Shown here in pieces: positions 11,337 through 25,100 of a stretch of DNA of 64,000 nucleotides. Location: NCBI RefSeq assembly GCF_963678635.1, contig NC_087071.1, positions 33,158,141 to 33,222,140 of the forward strand. The letters run 5' to 3'. The notes under the pieces were generated by a model. It saw nothing but the letters and a program-made list of their open reading frames with translations. It ran no database searches and had not been told where the DNA came from. Position 1 is the first letter of the stretch, and each line of letters starts with the position of its first letter. Made by a program: the position numbers and the translations under genes. The DNA comes from Symsagittifera roscoffensis. Taxonomy: Eukaryota > Xenacoelomorpha > Acoela > Convolutidae.

Positions 11337-14300
11337 TCAGTTGAAGTTTTATCTGAGATGGATCAACTTCCCGTATTTTTCACAAATTAATTAAAAAATT
11401 GAAGGAACATCATTTGTTATCGAAAAACTCAAATTTGCCCTGTTGACAATTTTCGAAACCCTTCTATTTTTACGAAAAAATTATCAAAAAAATATTCACT
11501 CCATAATTGATCTCAGGAGATTGATGTTTTTCAATTGGCGGCGTAGAACATTTATAAAAAAGATGACATACAAAGGAGTTAGTCAATTATTTTACAATGC
11601 TTTGAATACGAAACCAAACCGAGCATAAATTATCCATCAGGTTCTACGAAAAACGGATTTAGAACTAATAAGTTCTTAAAAAATCAATAGTGGGTAGAAC
11701 AAATAGAGCGAGGAGGGAAATCGCAGAATTCAATAAATTTTGTTCGATTATTTGTTTCATTGGTCGACGAGAGATTTGTTTTCATTTATAAAACCGCCTG
11801 ATTGCATATCTAAAGTGTGACAGTGCAATCCCACAGCACAGGCATATGAAGAAAAATTTTCTGAACACATTTTAAAAACTGACAATTTTCAATGAAAACG
11901 ATGTGTTTGGTAGCGCTCAAATAATCAGCGCATTAGCTATTCTCTAGACGTTATATAAACTTATGTTGCGATTTTCAAAAAGAACGGAATAATTGCGTGC
12001 ATGATGTTTTTTGCTTGAAACTTTTGACAAAGCGAGGGAATTTTTGTGCTTAGTACGGTACTGCAATTTCTTTAGACATTTTTTGACATAATACTCTCAG
12101 CACTTTTCGGAAAATAATAACAGTTTAAATATCATTAAAGCACTCATTTCAAAACTAAGTTGATGTTTTGACTGCCACTTTTGTGTTTACGGGTTTTGAG
12201 GCTATCTAGTTTTTGAAAAATTGAAAACTTTTTTTTCTTTAAGCAAGCATTTTTTGTAAAAAAAATAGATGTTTAAAAGTGCCATTTTAGGATCAATAAT
12301 GATTATTAATACGTGCAATATTGTGGTGTACCTCGGGCAGCGAGGTATTCCTATAAAAACAGCTCCAAATTTTCTTAAGGCAAGCTAAATAGTCTTTAAT
12401 TGGAACCAGATGAGAAGAATATGACTTTTTACCTATTTTTGCGTTTTGGGGGCTAATTTGCAAAAAAAAACGAAACTTATAAAGTTTTTATAATTTTTCA
12501 AAACCTATCAAGTTTTAACCAAAAACTAAATCAGATACCTTAAAAGCACTCTGTCCTGACACGAACATTTTTTTTTCAAATGCTGGTATTATAGTTGTTT
12601 TTTAAATTGCAAACTATTCAAAAGAACCTGAGATTACAGTTGTTAAAGTAGACATCAGAAATGCTTAAAACAGATACCGGGAGGAAGATTGATTCAAAAT
12701 TAATTAAAATTTCTCTTGTTAGAAACTATTTTTAAAAACTTCTGCTTGATTTGCTTATGATCATGGGTAAAATTCCTGTCGATATTGCATTGTCCCAAGT
12801 TTTGCAACTTCATGTCTAGAAAATGGTACTGTATGTCCAGATTTGTGTCTTTTGTACATATTTGTGCGATTTTATGACTAAAGTTTTGAGACTTTTTGAG
12901 GCTTTCGCGACAAATTTTGATTATATAAACAATTTCGCAACCTAAATTTTTTTTGTCTAAAAAATTGAAATGCGAACTTTCGCAACCTAAATTTTTTTGC
13001 CTTAATGCTTGCAATGCCTATATTTTTTGCTTAAACTCGACTCGGTTGATAAATTCTTAGTCAAGATCTCGCTCACAAGCCGCGCAAAATCCGCATGGTT
13101 GACGGTTATTTTTAGCAGATTGCTCTTAAGCTGCTAAAAACACTTAAAACACTCGAGTTTTTAAAAAAATGTCTCGAAATCGCTCATATCTTAGCTACCT
13201 AGTAACAATACCTCATACCACTCCAATCTTAAGTAGTTTTTTAGAAATTTTATCCTGAAAGCGTATATTTGTTGCAGAGCTCATGCAACCAGCTCTAAAA
13301 TTGAACTTTATACATACCACAGTGCTGAAGGCCAAATTTTGATCCAAAATGTTCTAGGGTCCACAAAATCCGAACTTTATACATACGAAAATGCCGAACG
13401 CCAAAATTTAATCCTAAATGTTGTAAGTTTCTAATACGTTGTAGGTTCTATACTGTATAATTATCACTGTTGATTATGTCTCTTAAGATGCAGATAAAAA
13501 ACCACTCGACCGTTTTTTCAAAAGCCGCACGAACTGCTTTTTCTTTAAAAAAAAATTGAGCGGAACCATCTAAAAATGTCACAAGCCACTCAAATCATGC
13601 CTAAAATTGGGCCTAAAATCTCTACATGGAAAGTTTGTTTGTACCGTGCAGAAAGAATCAAGCAGTTTTATTTTTTCAAGAAATGTGTAAAAAAAATTGC
13701 GTTGATTCAAAAAAAAGGGCGAAAAAAGGGCTTCCAAATACGCCAGAACCAAAATGGTATTTTTAAAACAATACTTTTTGGGTTCAGTTGGTTTGATTTG
13801 AATATTAATACATGATGCAAAAGTTTATGTTAAGACAAACTTCTTGTTTAGCTCAACAAATTTACAGTAAGATACATTCGTTTTTCTGATAGAACCATTC
13901 GCATCTTATTGCAGCAATTTTTGTCGGCATATTATTAAGTTAAATCTAAGTTATTTAGAAAATATGTCATAGGAAATAAGAAGTGGAAAAAATAACCTGT
14001 GACATCTGAGTATCCTCGCTCCAAGCAAACAAGTAATGGGTCGTGGTTGAAACAAAATGAAAACTAATTCTGTTTTTTAATGAATTGATCATTGAACAAA
14101 TTTGACTAACAAATGTCCCCCAAGTATTAATATCCTAAACCTGGTCTAATAAAAACTTTCGTAAAGCATCACTTCCGTCAGCGTTGTTATTAATTATATG
14201 GGTTTGACATATCATCAGGGTTTGAACTACAGAGCAATAAAAGTGAGTGAAAAACTAAAGGAAAAAAACGGCCTAAAAACAAAATAAACTTATAGGAAAA

Positions 14301-15176
14301 AATATAAAACTTTTTTTATAAGTACTTTTGAAATCATTTCCATTGTTTTCAGGCCGTTAGTAGTGGACATTTAATTCTATGCGAGCTGCACAAATGGGTA
14401 TTAAACGCTAAAACAACGTAAAAGTGCAATAGAAATGACAAGATAAAATCCAGAACCTTTCCAATCTTCAGAGTAACTTGGTCTAAAAACGGAAAAAAAT
14501 AAAAAATTCAGACTTAAATCATTCGGCTAGTCCTAATGATATTTTTTTTGAAATTTTTTGTATTGAAATTATATTTCGCAGCTGTTCGAGATACCTCTTT
14601 TTACATGGGAAAAAACTGATGACAAACGTGGGTTCGTAGAAGGTCGGGGACAAAATTTTTAGTACATAAAATACCGATCTTAAACAAAAGAAGCCGGTTG
14701 CTGACCACAACCAACCCCATACATAAATAAACTTAGAAAAAAAACGTTATATATTTTTTCTAGTTTGCGTCGTATTTTGGGCGTGGTGTCATGAAAAGAA
14801 CTAGATGAAAGCTTAAAACACGAGTAAAGTAGGCATAATTGACTGCCATTGTGTTTGAAAAATTATTTTGGTGTCGGAAAAATGTTCAGTGGTCGGAACA
14901 AAATTTCAAGTTCTTACTCTCATCTTAGTGCTGCGTTAGGTTGTGAAAGTTGATTTATTCTGAGAAACGTGCGAAAAATGTTTGGGCAAAATTTTTGGTA
15001 GTAGGACAGTTTACCCTACGCCAATCTACCCTACGCCATTGTACCCTAAAACGGGTAACTGATTATCTGTTATTTTATATTTGGATCAAACAAATTTTCA
15101 GGCTAAAAAAAACCGTATTTGCATTAATATTCTAAGAAAAATCAAACCGTAGCTTAAAAAATAGTGCAAAGACACT
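11337..15176. other. AT-rich intergenic stretch
   Basis: Low-complexity A/T-rich DNA with no supportable gene. Short open frames (for example 12700-13014 minus and 13576-13815 plus) are Lys/Asn-rich and resemble random AT-rich translation. A short direct duplication at 13300-13430 is listed separately. Confidence 0.55.
13300..13430 (+). repeat. two-unit direct repeat (~70 bp spacing)
   Basis: GAACTTTATACATAC followed by a CCAAATTTTGATCC-like segment and ending in AAATGTT occurs twice, starting at about 13303 and 13372, with moderate divergence between the units. Confidence 0.65.
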
Positions 15177-15551
15177 CAGGGGTGGTTCTGGGATTTTCTC
15201 GAGTGGGGGAGGGGGGGGGGGGTTTCAAAAAAATCGAAAATTTTGTTGACCATTTTTAGGTCGATCAAATTGATTTTTTCTTTTTTGAAAATTTTGAACT
15301 TTGACCAAAAAATTGCTTTTTTTCGGTGCGCGCTCTCCGTCAAAAATTAGTATATATTGGCGCCGAAGGCCCCTTAGGAAAAATTTTAGAGTACCTTACC
15401 AAAAAATATATATCTCTAAATAGTACAAAGGGGGGACCCTTTGGGTCGGCAGGGGGTCGAATCCCTGGGGGGGGGGGGGGGGGGGGGGGGTTGGGGGGGG
15501 GAGGGAAGAACTGTCCGCCCCCAGCACCCCTCCCCCTAAATCCGCTTCTTG
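15177..15551. mobile_element. hAT-type MITE (family A) with expanded G tract
   Basis: Begins CAGGGGTGGTTCTGGGATTTTC and ends CCCCTAAATCCGCTTCTTG. The interior has the family blocks (CGCGCTCTCCGTCAAAAATTAG, TTGGCGCCGAAGGC, GGGGTCGAATCCCTGG). Flanks AAGACACT and GAGACTCT match at 6 of 8 positions if the right end is placed one base earlier. A run of more than 25 consecutive G (from about 15466) is a homopolymer expansion and may be collapsed or inflated in assembly. The left breakpoint of the 7.1-kb tandem duplication lies inside its C-rich right end. Confidence 0.75.
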
Positions 15552-17439
15552 AGACTCTATAAAAAATTTGAGATCAAGGTAAAAAGAAATAGTGAAAATA
15601 AAAGTATTTCTTTTGCGAGACTATTTTGATTTCAAATGTTTTCCTGGTCCTATTACTCCATAAAAAAGTTCTCGTATAATTGCGGATGGATTATTTTTTA
15701 TTTTTGACCTAAAAAGCTCTTCTATAATTTTTGCCATCTTGAAAAATATTTTTTTTGGGAACAATGGAATGAAATAGATACTGTTACCTTTTTTCTATTC
15801 ATAGCTGTCAACAACTCGTTGGTAAAATAATTGACGGAGCAAAAATAAGAATACAAGCATAGATAAACCGATGAAAAGTACCTTCTTTAAAGATACTTTC
15901 ACGTAGGATTATATTACCATACCCATAAAAGAAAGGCATTCAAAAGGTACTTTTTTCATTGTTGAGACACGGAAATACCTATTTTATTAGGGGTACCTGC
16001 AAATGCTTACATAAAATAGCCATGCAACTGTTGTTGCTTTGTTTATATGGTATATTTTTCAGGAAATTAAAGGGTTACCGAACTCTTGTAGTATCAAAAT
16101 TAATTGAAACTCTCCGATTTCAAATTGCAAACAATATGGCTAATTTTAGAGCAAAACCCCAGAATGTTTCAACAGTATACATTGCTTTTTTAACAAACAA
16201 AGCTCTTTTTTTTTAGGTCAACATACCTTAATTTTTTTGTAAAGGCAACTTATGCCCGTTTTAAAAATTTGCCTGCAGCGCTAAATTATGTTATAGGAGA
16301 GTACAGAAACCTTGTTTTTTTTTCAAAAACCTACATCCATCGATAAAATCTTGGATCCTCCCCTGATCAAGATGGGTTTTTAGACATCAAAATCCTTTGA
16401 ATGTTTTTTGCTAATTTTTACCAATTCAAATGAAGTTTCGTACCTGTGTTTTATCAAATAAGAAAAATCAGCGACTCGATTATTTCAATATTTAAGAAAA
16501 AATCTAGAAAACGAATAAAAGAGTTGATATTTTTCCAGAAAAAAACTTTTAGATCTCTTTTCCAAATTACGGCCAACTTAATAGTAATGTTTGACTGAAA
16601 TTGAGGCAAAAATTAAAAATTGGAATTTATAATAATTTAATAAACGGCGATATTGTTGCCGATTTGAATTGAGTGAAATTTGTCGTCTAATTTTGTATAA
16701 AAAACCGAAAATTGGCAGTCTTCAAGCGATTGAAACAACAATCTCAAGAACCACTAAGCAGTTTTGAGCAGCATAAAAATTGAGAAAAAAAGGGGCAATT
16801 CAAGAATTTTCTTGAGGAGTTCAGAACGCTTAAAATAATGTTTGGTCATTTTTTTCTCGAGCTACCAAAAACTAGGGCTTTTTCAGTAAAAATTTACGCC
16901 GCGGGGATTTTTCTGAAACAAAGACCAAAAACGACCTTTTTGGAATTTTTATTGAAAGTTTTTTCAAACATAACAAAAAATTTTCTTTTAAGTTTTTTAA
17001 CCAGAACAAGAAAATTTTAGACAATTTTTTATCTTTTTCAAACAATAAAAAATAGATCGTTCTTGTGGAAGTAGCACAAAAGTGTGATTCATTTGCTTTG
17101 CTGAAAAAAAAAACATTCCTTAAAAGAGCAAAAAAAAAAAGCGAAAGAGAGAAAATTTTCAATGAAAAATCGATTTTGCTTTAAGATTTGTTTGTGAGGG
17201 TATGATAGAGGAATGTATCGTGAGTTTGCGGAAAATTGTTTCGACATTTCAATTGATGAATGTCAAATTAGCTTAAGGCGAGGTTCAATAAAAAGAATTA
17301 TTGATACATAGAGAGAATTAATCAACGATTGAAAACAAAATATTAAAATAACAAAATGTCTTCGGTTAACCGACCTTTTATGCAGAGTTTTTCTTCATTG
17401 AGTCAATATTTTTCATATAAATCTCTTATGCAGTTGATA

Positions 17440-17990
17440 TGCTTCACGTATTTTTTTTTGCAAATTTTTCTAATTAAAATAAACATGACTGCTCGTATCA
17501 AGGCGAAGCCCTGTATGTTCCGACTGACTTATAAGGTCTATGGAGCATTAGTAATATGAAAAAACTAAAAGCAGAAAAACATAACGAATGTTTTCATTTG
17601 GAATATTTTAAGAAAATCATCCCCCACACGCCATATAAAGCACAAAAAGATAAACTTTGCTCCTAGTATCAAATCAAATATGACAAATAAGCTTTTTTCA
17701 ACCAATGCGGAACGATATCGAAGACGAAATAATTTTCTGCTCATGCGTTAATAGCGCGAAATATATCGCGCGTTAATTGTCACAAATGGGCAAAAAAGGC
17801 AATCTTTAAACCCCCTTACTTCGCAAAAAAATGACCACAGGTGAGTTTTATTTTCAAATTTTTGCTCAAGACAACAATGTCTATTGAATGACATAGAAAT
17901 TTTGTCACAAACGGATAGTCAAAAAGTCGAAGTTTGTCTGAAGAAGAAAACCCACGCCAAGCACAAAAGTTCCGTTTCAAAAGTCGGAAC
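17440..17990 (+). repeat. dispersed repeat C, copy 2
   Basis: Related to 4140-4620 through the ordered blocks ACTGCTCGTATCAAGG, TAAGGTCTAT, CATATAAAG, ATGACAAATA and AAAAAGTCGAAGTTTGTCTG. It contains a near-palindrome TAGCGCGA...TCGCGCGT at about 17752-17775, which in copy 1 corresponds to TTCGCGCGTTAG. Confidence 0.65.
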
Positions 17991-18706
17991 AAAATTTCAA
18001 GAAGGATTTGTAATCTGTTTTCTCTAAATGGCACACAGCAGTTAAAAACCCCTTGATGAAAATTATGTTATTGCAAGGAGTTTAAAAAGCTTTTAAAGCT
18101 GCATATTAAAATTATATGCGTCAATAACCGGAAATGAGAACGTCATTTTTTACGATATTGAAAAAAAAATTATAGCTCTTGGGATTAACACCGAAAATAA
18201 TGTTCTTTGCTTTGAATGTTCTTTAAACTTGTCTGTTGTACCTTTTGGCTACAAAAATTGAAACTTTTAAATGAAATTGATTGAAATTTTTTCTTAACAC
18301 GCAACCCACGCAATTCAATATATTTAACCCACTAAGCTTGCATAAATGCAGTTAAGACAAAAAATTGACCTGGGTTGTTTTCAACATCTACGCTATGCTC
18401 TAGTGAGAAATTGGAAACGGCGCACTTTAATTAACTCTGATAGGCTACGAGAAATTTTCAAACCTGTCATTATTTTGTAAAAATTGGTTTCAGGTGAATT
18501 TTTTTTCGTAAGTTTAGCTTAGATCATCTAATTTTTCAAGATGGTTTAAAAAATAGCCTGACGAAAAATGTTAGTAGGAAATTTTTGAAAATCGGAACAA
18601 TGAACAAAAAAAAATGTTAAACTATACGGAACTTGAAAAAATTGAAGTCATATCTTGCAACTTAAATTAATTCGAAAACATTTTATATCTGACAGCTAGT
18701 GTAGAG

Positions 18707-19060
18707 CAGGGGCGGATCTACGACTTTCTCGAAGAGGGGGGAGGGGGGTTTCAAATTTTTTCAACAATTTAGTCTATATTTTTATGCTAGACTAAATTGG
18801 TTTTCTGAGCTGTTCCAGAGCAGTAAAAAGACCACGTTTGGGCCAAATTGTCTGCACCGCAGACAAATCGTTGAAAAAAGGCGACTCGCGGTTTTTTTTC
18901 GGCGCGCACTTCCCCCTCACTTTTAATGAAAGTTGGCGCCGAAGGCTTCCTTAGAAAAATTAAAATTTGAGTGTCCGTCAGCCAAAACTAGATGTCTCAA
19001 AATAGTATAAAGGCGGAAACCTTTGGGTTGGCAAAAAGACGGATATTCCCCCGCAACGAA
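18707..19060. mobile_element. hAT-type MITE (family A), right end lost (unit 1)
   Basis: Starts with a good end, CAGGGGCGGATCTACGA, and carries the TCTGCACCGCAGACAAAT, GTTGGCGCCGAAGGC and CTTTGGGTTGGCAAAA blocks, but the closing TAAATCCGCCCCTG is missing. The same truncation is in unit 2, so it predates the tandem duplication. Confidence 0.75.
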
Positions 19061-22000
19061 GTACGCAAGAAACACTTGTAAGCAAGTTTTTTATAACTAA
19101 CATCCGCAAAATAAAGAAAAAATAAACAAAAAAACTTATTAACAAAACTCTTAAAATATAAACAAAACAGTTTGTAAAAATGATTGAAGAAAGCGAGAAA
19201 ACGTACACCATGTTCGTCAAAAAGAACATATTACCTAAAATTACAGCTAGTGTAACGAACAAAAGCTCCTAAAGTTTTGTATATGTATCCAGTATTGCAA
19301 GATACACGTCTCCTGCTTGGTCAAAAGGACTGACTGTTTTATTTTGAACAAAATTTGACTTTTTGTTTTCGAAACTTTAATTGTTCTCATTTTTCACTTG
19401 TGCGCAACCATCAATTTGAATAGTTATCGTTTTATGTTTTGCCACTGAGCAAAACAAATAAACGGTTTTCAGTTTTAGGTTAAATTCTTGAATCTTACTT
19501 CACCAAACAAATCTGTTGGTATGATTTATAAAAACAACAAGGCAGAAGCACTACTAATTTTTGTAAAAAATCTTCAAATGTGCCTTTTCTTAGCTTAAAC
19601 CTTTTAATTTCTTAGCCTACTTTGACAAAAAAATTATAAAACTTTTCTCGTGCCCATTTTCAGTTAAATTTAAAAACGCGGTTAATTTCTCCACCATTAC
19701 CTGTCTTTTAATTTATCAAAGTAATAAAAAAACTTGAAAAATATGACAAAAAATCTCGAATGTAAATACTACTATTACGTATTTCATACACGAAAATTGA
19801 TTTTTTTAATTATCAATTTAATTTTCTGAAAATACCCTTACCATTTTTTAAAATGATTTCACTAACTTGATGTCGATGAACTGCGATCATTAATGAGGTT
19901 AAGAAACAGTTGGTAAAAGATGAGCATTAAATCCACTGGTTGGGTTTTAATTCCCATTTAAATCGCTAAATTGAGTCTGAATAAACGAACGGCAGTTGCA
20001 AAAATGGGATTTAATTACTATTTGTCCACTCATTAGTTGAAATTTATATAAAGTTTATTTGTTTACCAACCCCAGGCGGTTGAGTTATGTCAACAATACT
20101 CCAACAAAGCGAAAAAAAGTGTCACAATTATCGTCAATTCCCGCTGAGAAAAGTAAGAAAATAAGCGAAATTGGGGAAAAATGGGGAAAATGAAAATATG
20201 TAAAGTACACGGCAGGAAATATACAAATAAAGTAATATACATGCACACCTTTCAGTTTTCAGCACTAATGCGCCGTTTCTTTTTTCTATTTTTTTTGTTT
20301 ATTTATTTGTATTTGTTTTTTTTTTTCAATCATCAATTTCTCTCCCATTGTGGTTGTGTTTTCAATCTATACCATCCTATTATACCCGCTTTCAACCCTT
20401 CATCCTTAAAAAGAAAAAGGTGAAAGCGAGCCCCATAATCAAATAAATAATCAATATAACTCAGTTTTGTTGGTGATGTTACTACTTTTTAGGCGAGCAT
20501 ATGGAATCTAGCGCCACTTACTGTTTTCCCCCTTTTTCCGCTTGTTTAAGTTTCGCCCCAAAATGTATTCTTATAAAGGAAATAAGCTATCAATTATTTG
20601 ATCCACTTTTTGGCACCTTTATGATGCTGGAAAGAAATGCTTCCCAAATTGGTCTATAAAAATACAGAAAAAAATCGAGAAAACAATATTTCTTAGTTCA
20701 CACAGAAAACCAATACCTGCTCAAACAAAAAAAAACAGCTGCTGTGCAAGTAGAGCTGAAATTTCCGACCATATTAATAAAAAAAGCTAGAAAAAAAAAT
20801 CTTTTTTTTTCAGATGCGCGTTGCATGATTTTAAGAACGAAATGAAAACTTATGAAATTAGTAAAATAGTAATATTCGACTACAGTTTTATTTTTTAAAT
20901 AATCGACTTTATATAAAAAAATTTTTGCATCCTATTTTTTGATTTACAATAAAATTTTTTAATGTTAGGAAAGCGCTTAATGAATCTTTTTGTGGCTTCA
21001 ATACTATGCTTTACGCTATTACAATATTTATAATAGCCAGAAAAAGCTCAAAATTAGGTTAAGAACAAAAAACTTCAGGTTAATCAATTCAGGACTGAAA
21101 TGGTTTTATAGATAATATATAATTCGACCCATTCTGAATCTTACTTGAAAAACTGATTTTGAAAAAAAACCCGAAGACAAATTTTTTTACCAATCTCAGT
21201 ACAACAAATTCAAAGACAATGCCAAAATGTTGGCAAAATTGGTGACTATGAGCAGCTTCATTAGTCAAAATTAGCGCGTTTTAATTTATTTTGTTTTCTT
21301 GACACTTAAAAAATTGAATAGATAAACCACCATTGTTCAAAAAAGATTGAGACAAATTGCAACGGAGGTAACAATCAAACAAGGGTAACTGGTTAAATTA
21401 TAAAAACTGAAATTACTTTGACGCCTTATATTTATGCAAAAACTTGAAAAAAAAACATTATTTACTGAAAGCTTGATTTTCCTGGTTTTTTTTATTGACA
21501 AAAACTAATAAAAAATTCCAGAAACTAGATAATTAAAAGTTAATTGCTATTCAACTACCCTTTTTCAAACCAGTCATCTGTTCAAGGCAGTCTGACACAT
21601 TAATTTCAAGCTTTTTTAAATTATCTGAATCAGGACTGAAAGGAGTTTAATATGGTATCACAACTGACACTTAGTGAGCTATTTTAAAGTATCTCAAAGT
21701 GGTCAGAAAAAATTACAGCCTTTTTTACAAATTCATCCTACTGTACGAGATTGGTTGGAACACCAGTCACATTTTAAATATTTTCAGCAGCTAGAAAAAT
21801 TCAAAGTCAACATTGTATTAACAAAAACAAAGCTTTCAGAGCAATAAACGAAGCACATTCTTTTACACGGATGCAAAGTAGATATTGGCACCACTTGCGA
21901 TGGAAAAAAATTGTTGTTTAAGAAAAAAAACAGATTGCAAAAGTTGTTGCAAAACATTTTTGAAAATTAAACAAATACTAATATTAGTTTGTCTCCAACC

Positions 22001-24547
22001 GACGATTTAAAAACCTGCCTGCTATCAGTCAAAGTAATCAGAAGACACGCGATGAAACCATTTGTAAACATCAAACTGATGAAAAAAAGTTCAGATTTTT
22101 TCACATAAGTCAAAAATATACAAAGTTTGGAAGAACCAAAACAAATACGATTGAACAAACAACATACTTTACCTGAAAAAACTGGCAACGTTTTTTAAAA
22201 CACTAAAATATTGAAAAAGATAAATTACTGAGAAACAATTTAAAAACAATTCAAATATTTAACATTCAATTATTTTGCTCAAAAAACACCGAGTGAAACA
22301 AAGAGGTAAAAAAAACAAGAAACAGACACTGGCTAGGAACAATCAAATAATTTTGAAAAGTTCTGAAGCCACAAGCAAACGTCGATTTTACTTCCTAAAA
22401 AACAACTCCAATTGGACAAAAACTACTACCTGAACTTAAAAAAAAAACTAAATTGTTTTAAAAAAAAATTTATAGTTGATTCTTTATTGTTTTCAATGCA
22501 TTGAAACTACAAAAAACTAATGGAATAGATTAAATGTATTAGTAAAACTAGCCGTTAGCAACTCAAGTTAACAGTGAAACAACAAATTTTGTGTTTATTT
22601 AATTCTGATTTGAAAGACCTGCAGGCTCGCTTGGCCCCCAGCACCCCTCCCCCTAAATCCGCTTCTTGAGAAAAATTTGAGATCAAGGTAAAAAGAAATA
22701 TTGAAAATAAAAGTATTTCTTTTGCGAGACTATTTTGATTTCAAATGTTTTCCTGGTCCTATTACTCCATAAAAAAGTTCTCGTATAATTGCGGATGGAT
22801 TATTTTTTATTTTTGACCTAAAAAGCTCTTCTATAATTTTTGCCATCTTGAAAAACATTTTTTTTGGGAACAATGGAATGAAATAGATACTGTTACCTTT
22901 TTTCTATTCATAGCTGTCAACAACTCGTTGGTAAAATAATTGACGGAGCAAAAATAAGAATACAAGCATAGATAAACCGATGAAAAGTACCTTCTTTAAA
23001 GATACTTTCACGTAGGATTATATTACCATACCCATAAAAGAAAGGCATTCAAAAGGTACTTTTTTCATTGTTGAGACACGGAAATACCTATTTTATTAGG
23101 GGTACCTGCAAATGCTTACATAAAATAGCCATGCAACTGTTGTTGCTTTGTTTATATGGTATATTTTTCAGGAAATTAAAGGGTTACCGAACTCTTGTAG
23201 TATCAAAATTAATTGAAACTCTCCGATTTCAAATTGCAAACAATATGGCTAATTTTAGAGCAAAACCCCAGAATGTTTCAACAGTATACATTGCTTTTTT
23301 AACAAACAAAGCTCTTTTTTTTAGGTCAACATACCTTAATTTTTTTGTAAAGGCAACTTATGCCCGTTTTAAAAATTTGCCTGCAGCGCTAAATTATGTT
23401 ATAGGAGAGTACAGAAACCTTGTTTTTTTTTCAAAAACCTACATCCATCGATAAAATCTTGGATCCTCCCCTGATCAAGATGGGTTTTTAGACATCAAAA
23501 TCCTTTGAATGTTTTTTGCTAATTTTTACCAATTCAAATGAAGTTTCGTACCTGTGTTTTATCAAATAAGAAAAATCAGCGACTCGATTATTTCAAAATT
23601 TAAGAAAAAATCTAGAAAACGAATAAAAGAGTTGATATTTTTCCAGAAAAAAACTTTTAGATCTCTTTTCCAAATTACGGCCAACTTAATAGTAATGTTT
23701 GACTGAAATTGAGGCAAAAATTAAAAATTGGAATTTATAATAATTTAATAAACGGCGATATTGTTGCCGATTTGAATTGAGTGAAATTTGTCGTCTAATT
23801 TTGTATAAAAAACCGAAAATTGGCAGTCTTCAAGCGATTAAAACAACAATCTCAAGAACCACTAAGCAGTTTTGAGCAGCATAAAAATTGAGAAAAAAAG
23901 GGGCAATTCAAGAATTTTCTTGAGGAGTTCAGAACGCTTAAAATAATGTTTGGTCAATTTTTTCTCGAGCTACCAAAAACTAGGGCTTTTTCAGTAAAAA
24001 TTTACGCCGCGGGGATTTTTCTGAAACAAAGACCAAAAACGACCTTTTTGGAATTTTTATTGAAAGTTTTTTCAAACATAACAAAAAATTTTCTTTTAAG
24101 TTTTTTAACCAGAACAAGAAAATTTTAGACAATTTTTTATCTTTTTCAAACAATAAAAAATAGATCGTTCTTGTGGAAGTAGCACAAAAAATTGTGATTC
24201 ATTTGCTTCGCTGAAAAAAAAACATTCCTTAAAAGAGCAAAAAAAAAAGCGAAAGAGAGAAAATTTTCAATGAAAAATCGATTTTGCTTTAAGATTTGTT
24301 TGTGAGGGTATGATAGAGGAATGTATCGTGAGTTTGCGGAAAATTGTTTCGACATTTCAATTGATGAATGTCAAATTAGCTTAAGGCGAGGTTCAATAAA
24401 AAGAATTATTGATACATAGAGAGAATTAATCAACGATTGAAAACAAAATATTAAAATAACAAAATGTCTTCGGTTAACCGACCTTTTATGCAGAGTTTTT
24501 CTTCATTGAGTCAATATTTTTCATATAAATCTCTTATGCAGTTGATA

Positions 24548-25100
24548 TGCTTCACGTATTTTTTTTTGCAAATTTTTCTAATTAAAATAAACATGACTGC
24601 TCGTATCAAGGTGAAGCCCTGTATGTTCCGACTGACTTATAAGGTCTATGGAGCATTAGTAATATGAAAAAACTAAAAGCAGAAAAACATAACGAATGTT
24701 TTCATTTGGAATATTTTAAGAAAATCATCCCCCACACGCCATATAAAGCACAAAAAGATAAACTTTGCTCCTAGTATCAAATCAAATATGACAAATAAGC
24801 TTTTTTCAACCAATGCGGAACGATATCGAAGACGAAATAATTTTCTGCTCATGCGTTAATAGCGCGAAATATATCGCGCGTTAATTGTCACAAATGGGCA
24901 AAAAAGGCAATCTTTAAACCCCCTTACTTCGCAAAAAAATGACCACAGGTGAGTTTTATTTTCAAATTTTTGCTCAAGACAACAATGTCTATTGAATGAC
25001 ATAGAAATTTTGTCACAAACGGATAGTCAAAAAGTCGAAGTTTGTCTGAAGAAGAAAACCCACGCCAAGCACAAAAGTTCCGTTTCAAAAGTCGGAACAA
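24548..25100 (+). repeat. dispersed repeat C, copy 3 (duplicate of copy 2)
   Basis: Near-identical to 17440-17990 by virtue of the tandem duplication. Confidence 0.65.

Larger units (their letters stand above)
15518..22634. repeat. 7.1-kb tandem duplication, unit 1
   Basis: Aligns end to end with unit 2 that follows directly. It starts at the CCCCCAGCACCCC block in the right end of an hAT MITE and ends at GCTCGCTTGG. The offset between units is 7117 at the start and 7108-7109 through most of the length. The first 5 kb are almost identical to unit 2, whereas about 20.7-22.4 kb has many substitutions and small indels. It contains a truncated MITE (18707 onward) and a copy of dispersed repeat C (17440-17990). 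No convincing gene lies in it. Confidence 0.95.

Noticed and set aside
18978..19262. 94-aa minus-strand ORF identical in both duplication units
   Set aside because: Identity follows from the recent duplication. The frame runs across a truncated MITE and has hydrophobic low-complexity content only.
23068..23454. 128-aa ORF in duplication unit 2 (85 aa in unit 1)
   Set aside because: A one-base difference in a T run changes its length between units, it lacks homology, and it lies in low-complexity DNA. It is probably not a gene.
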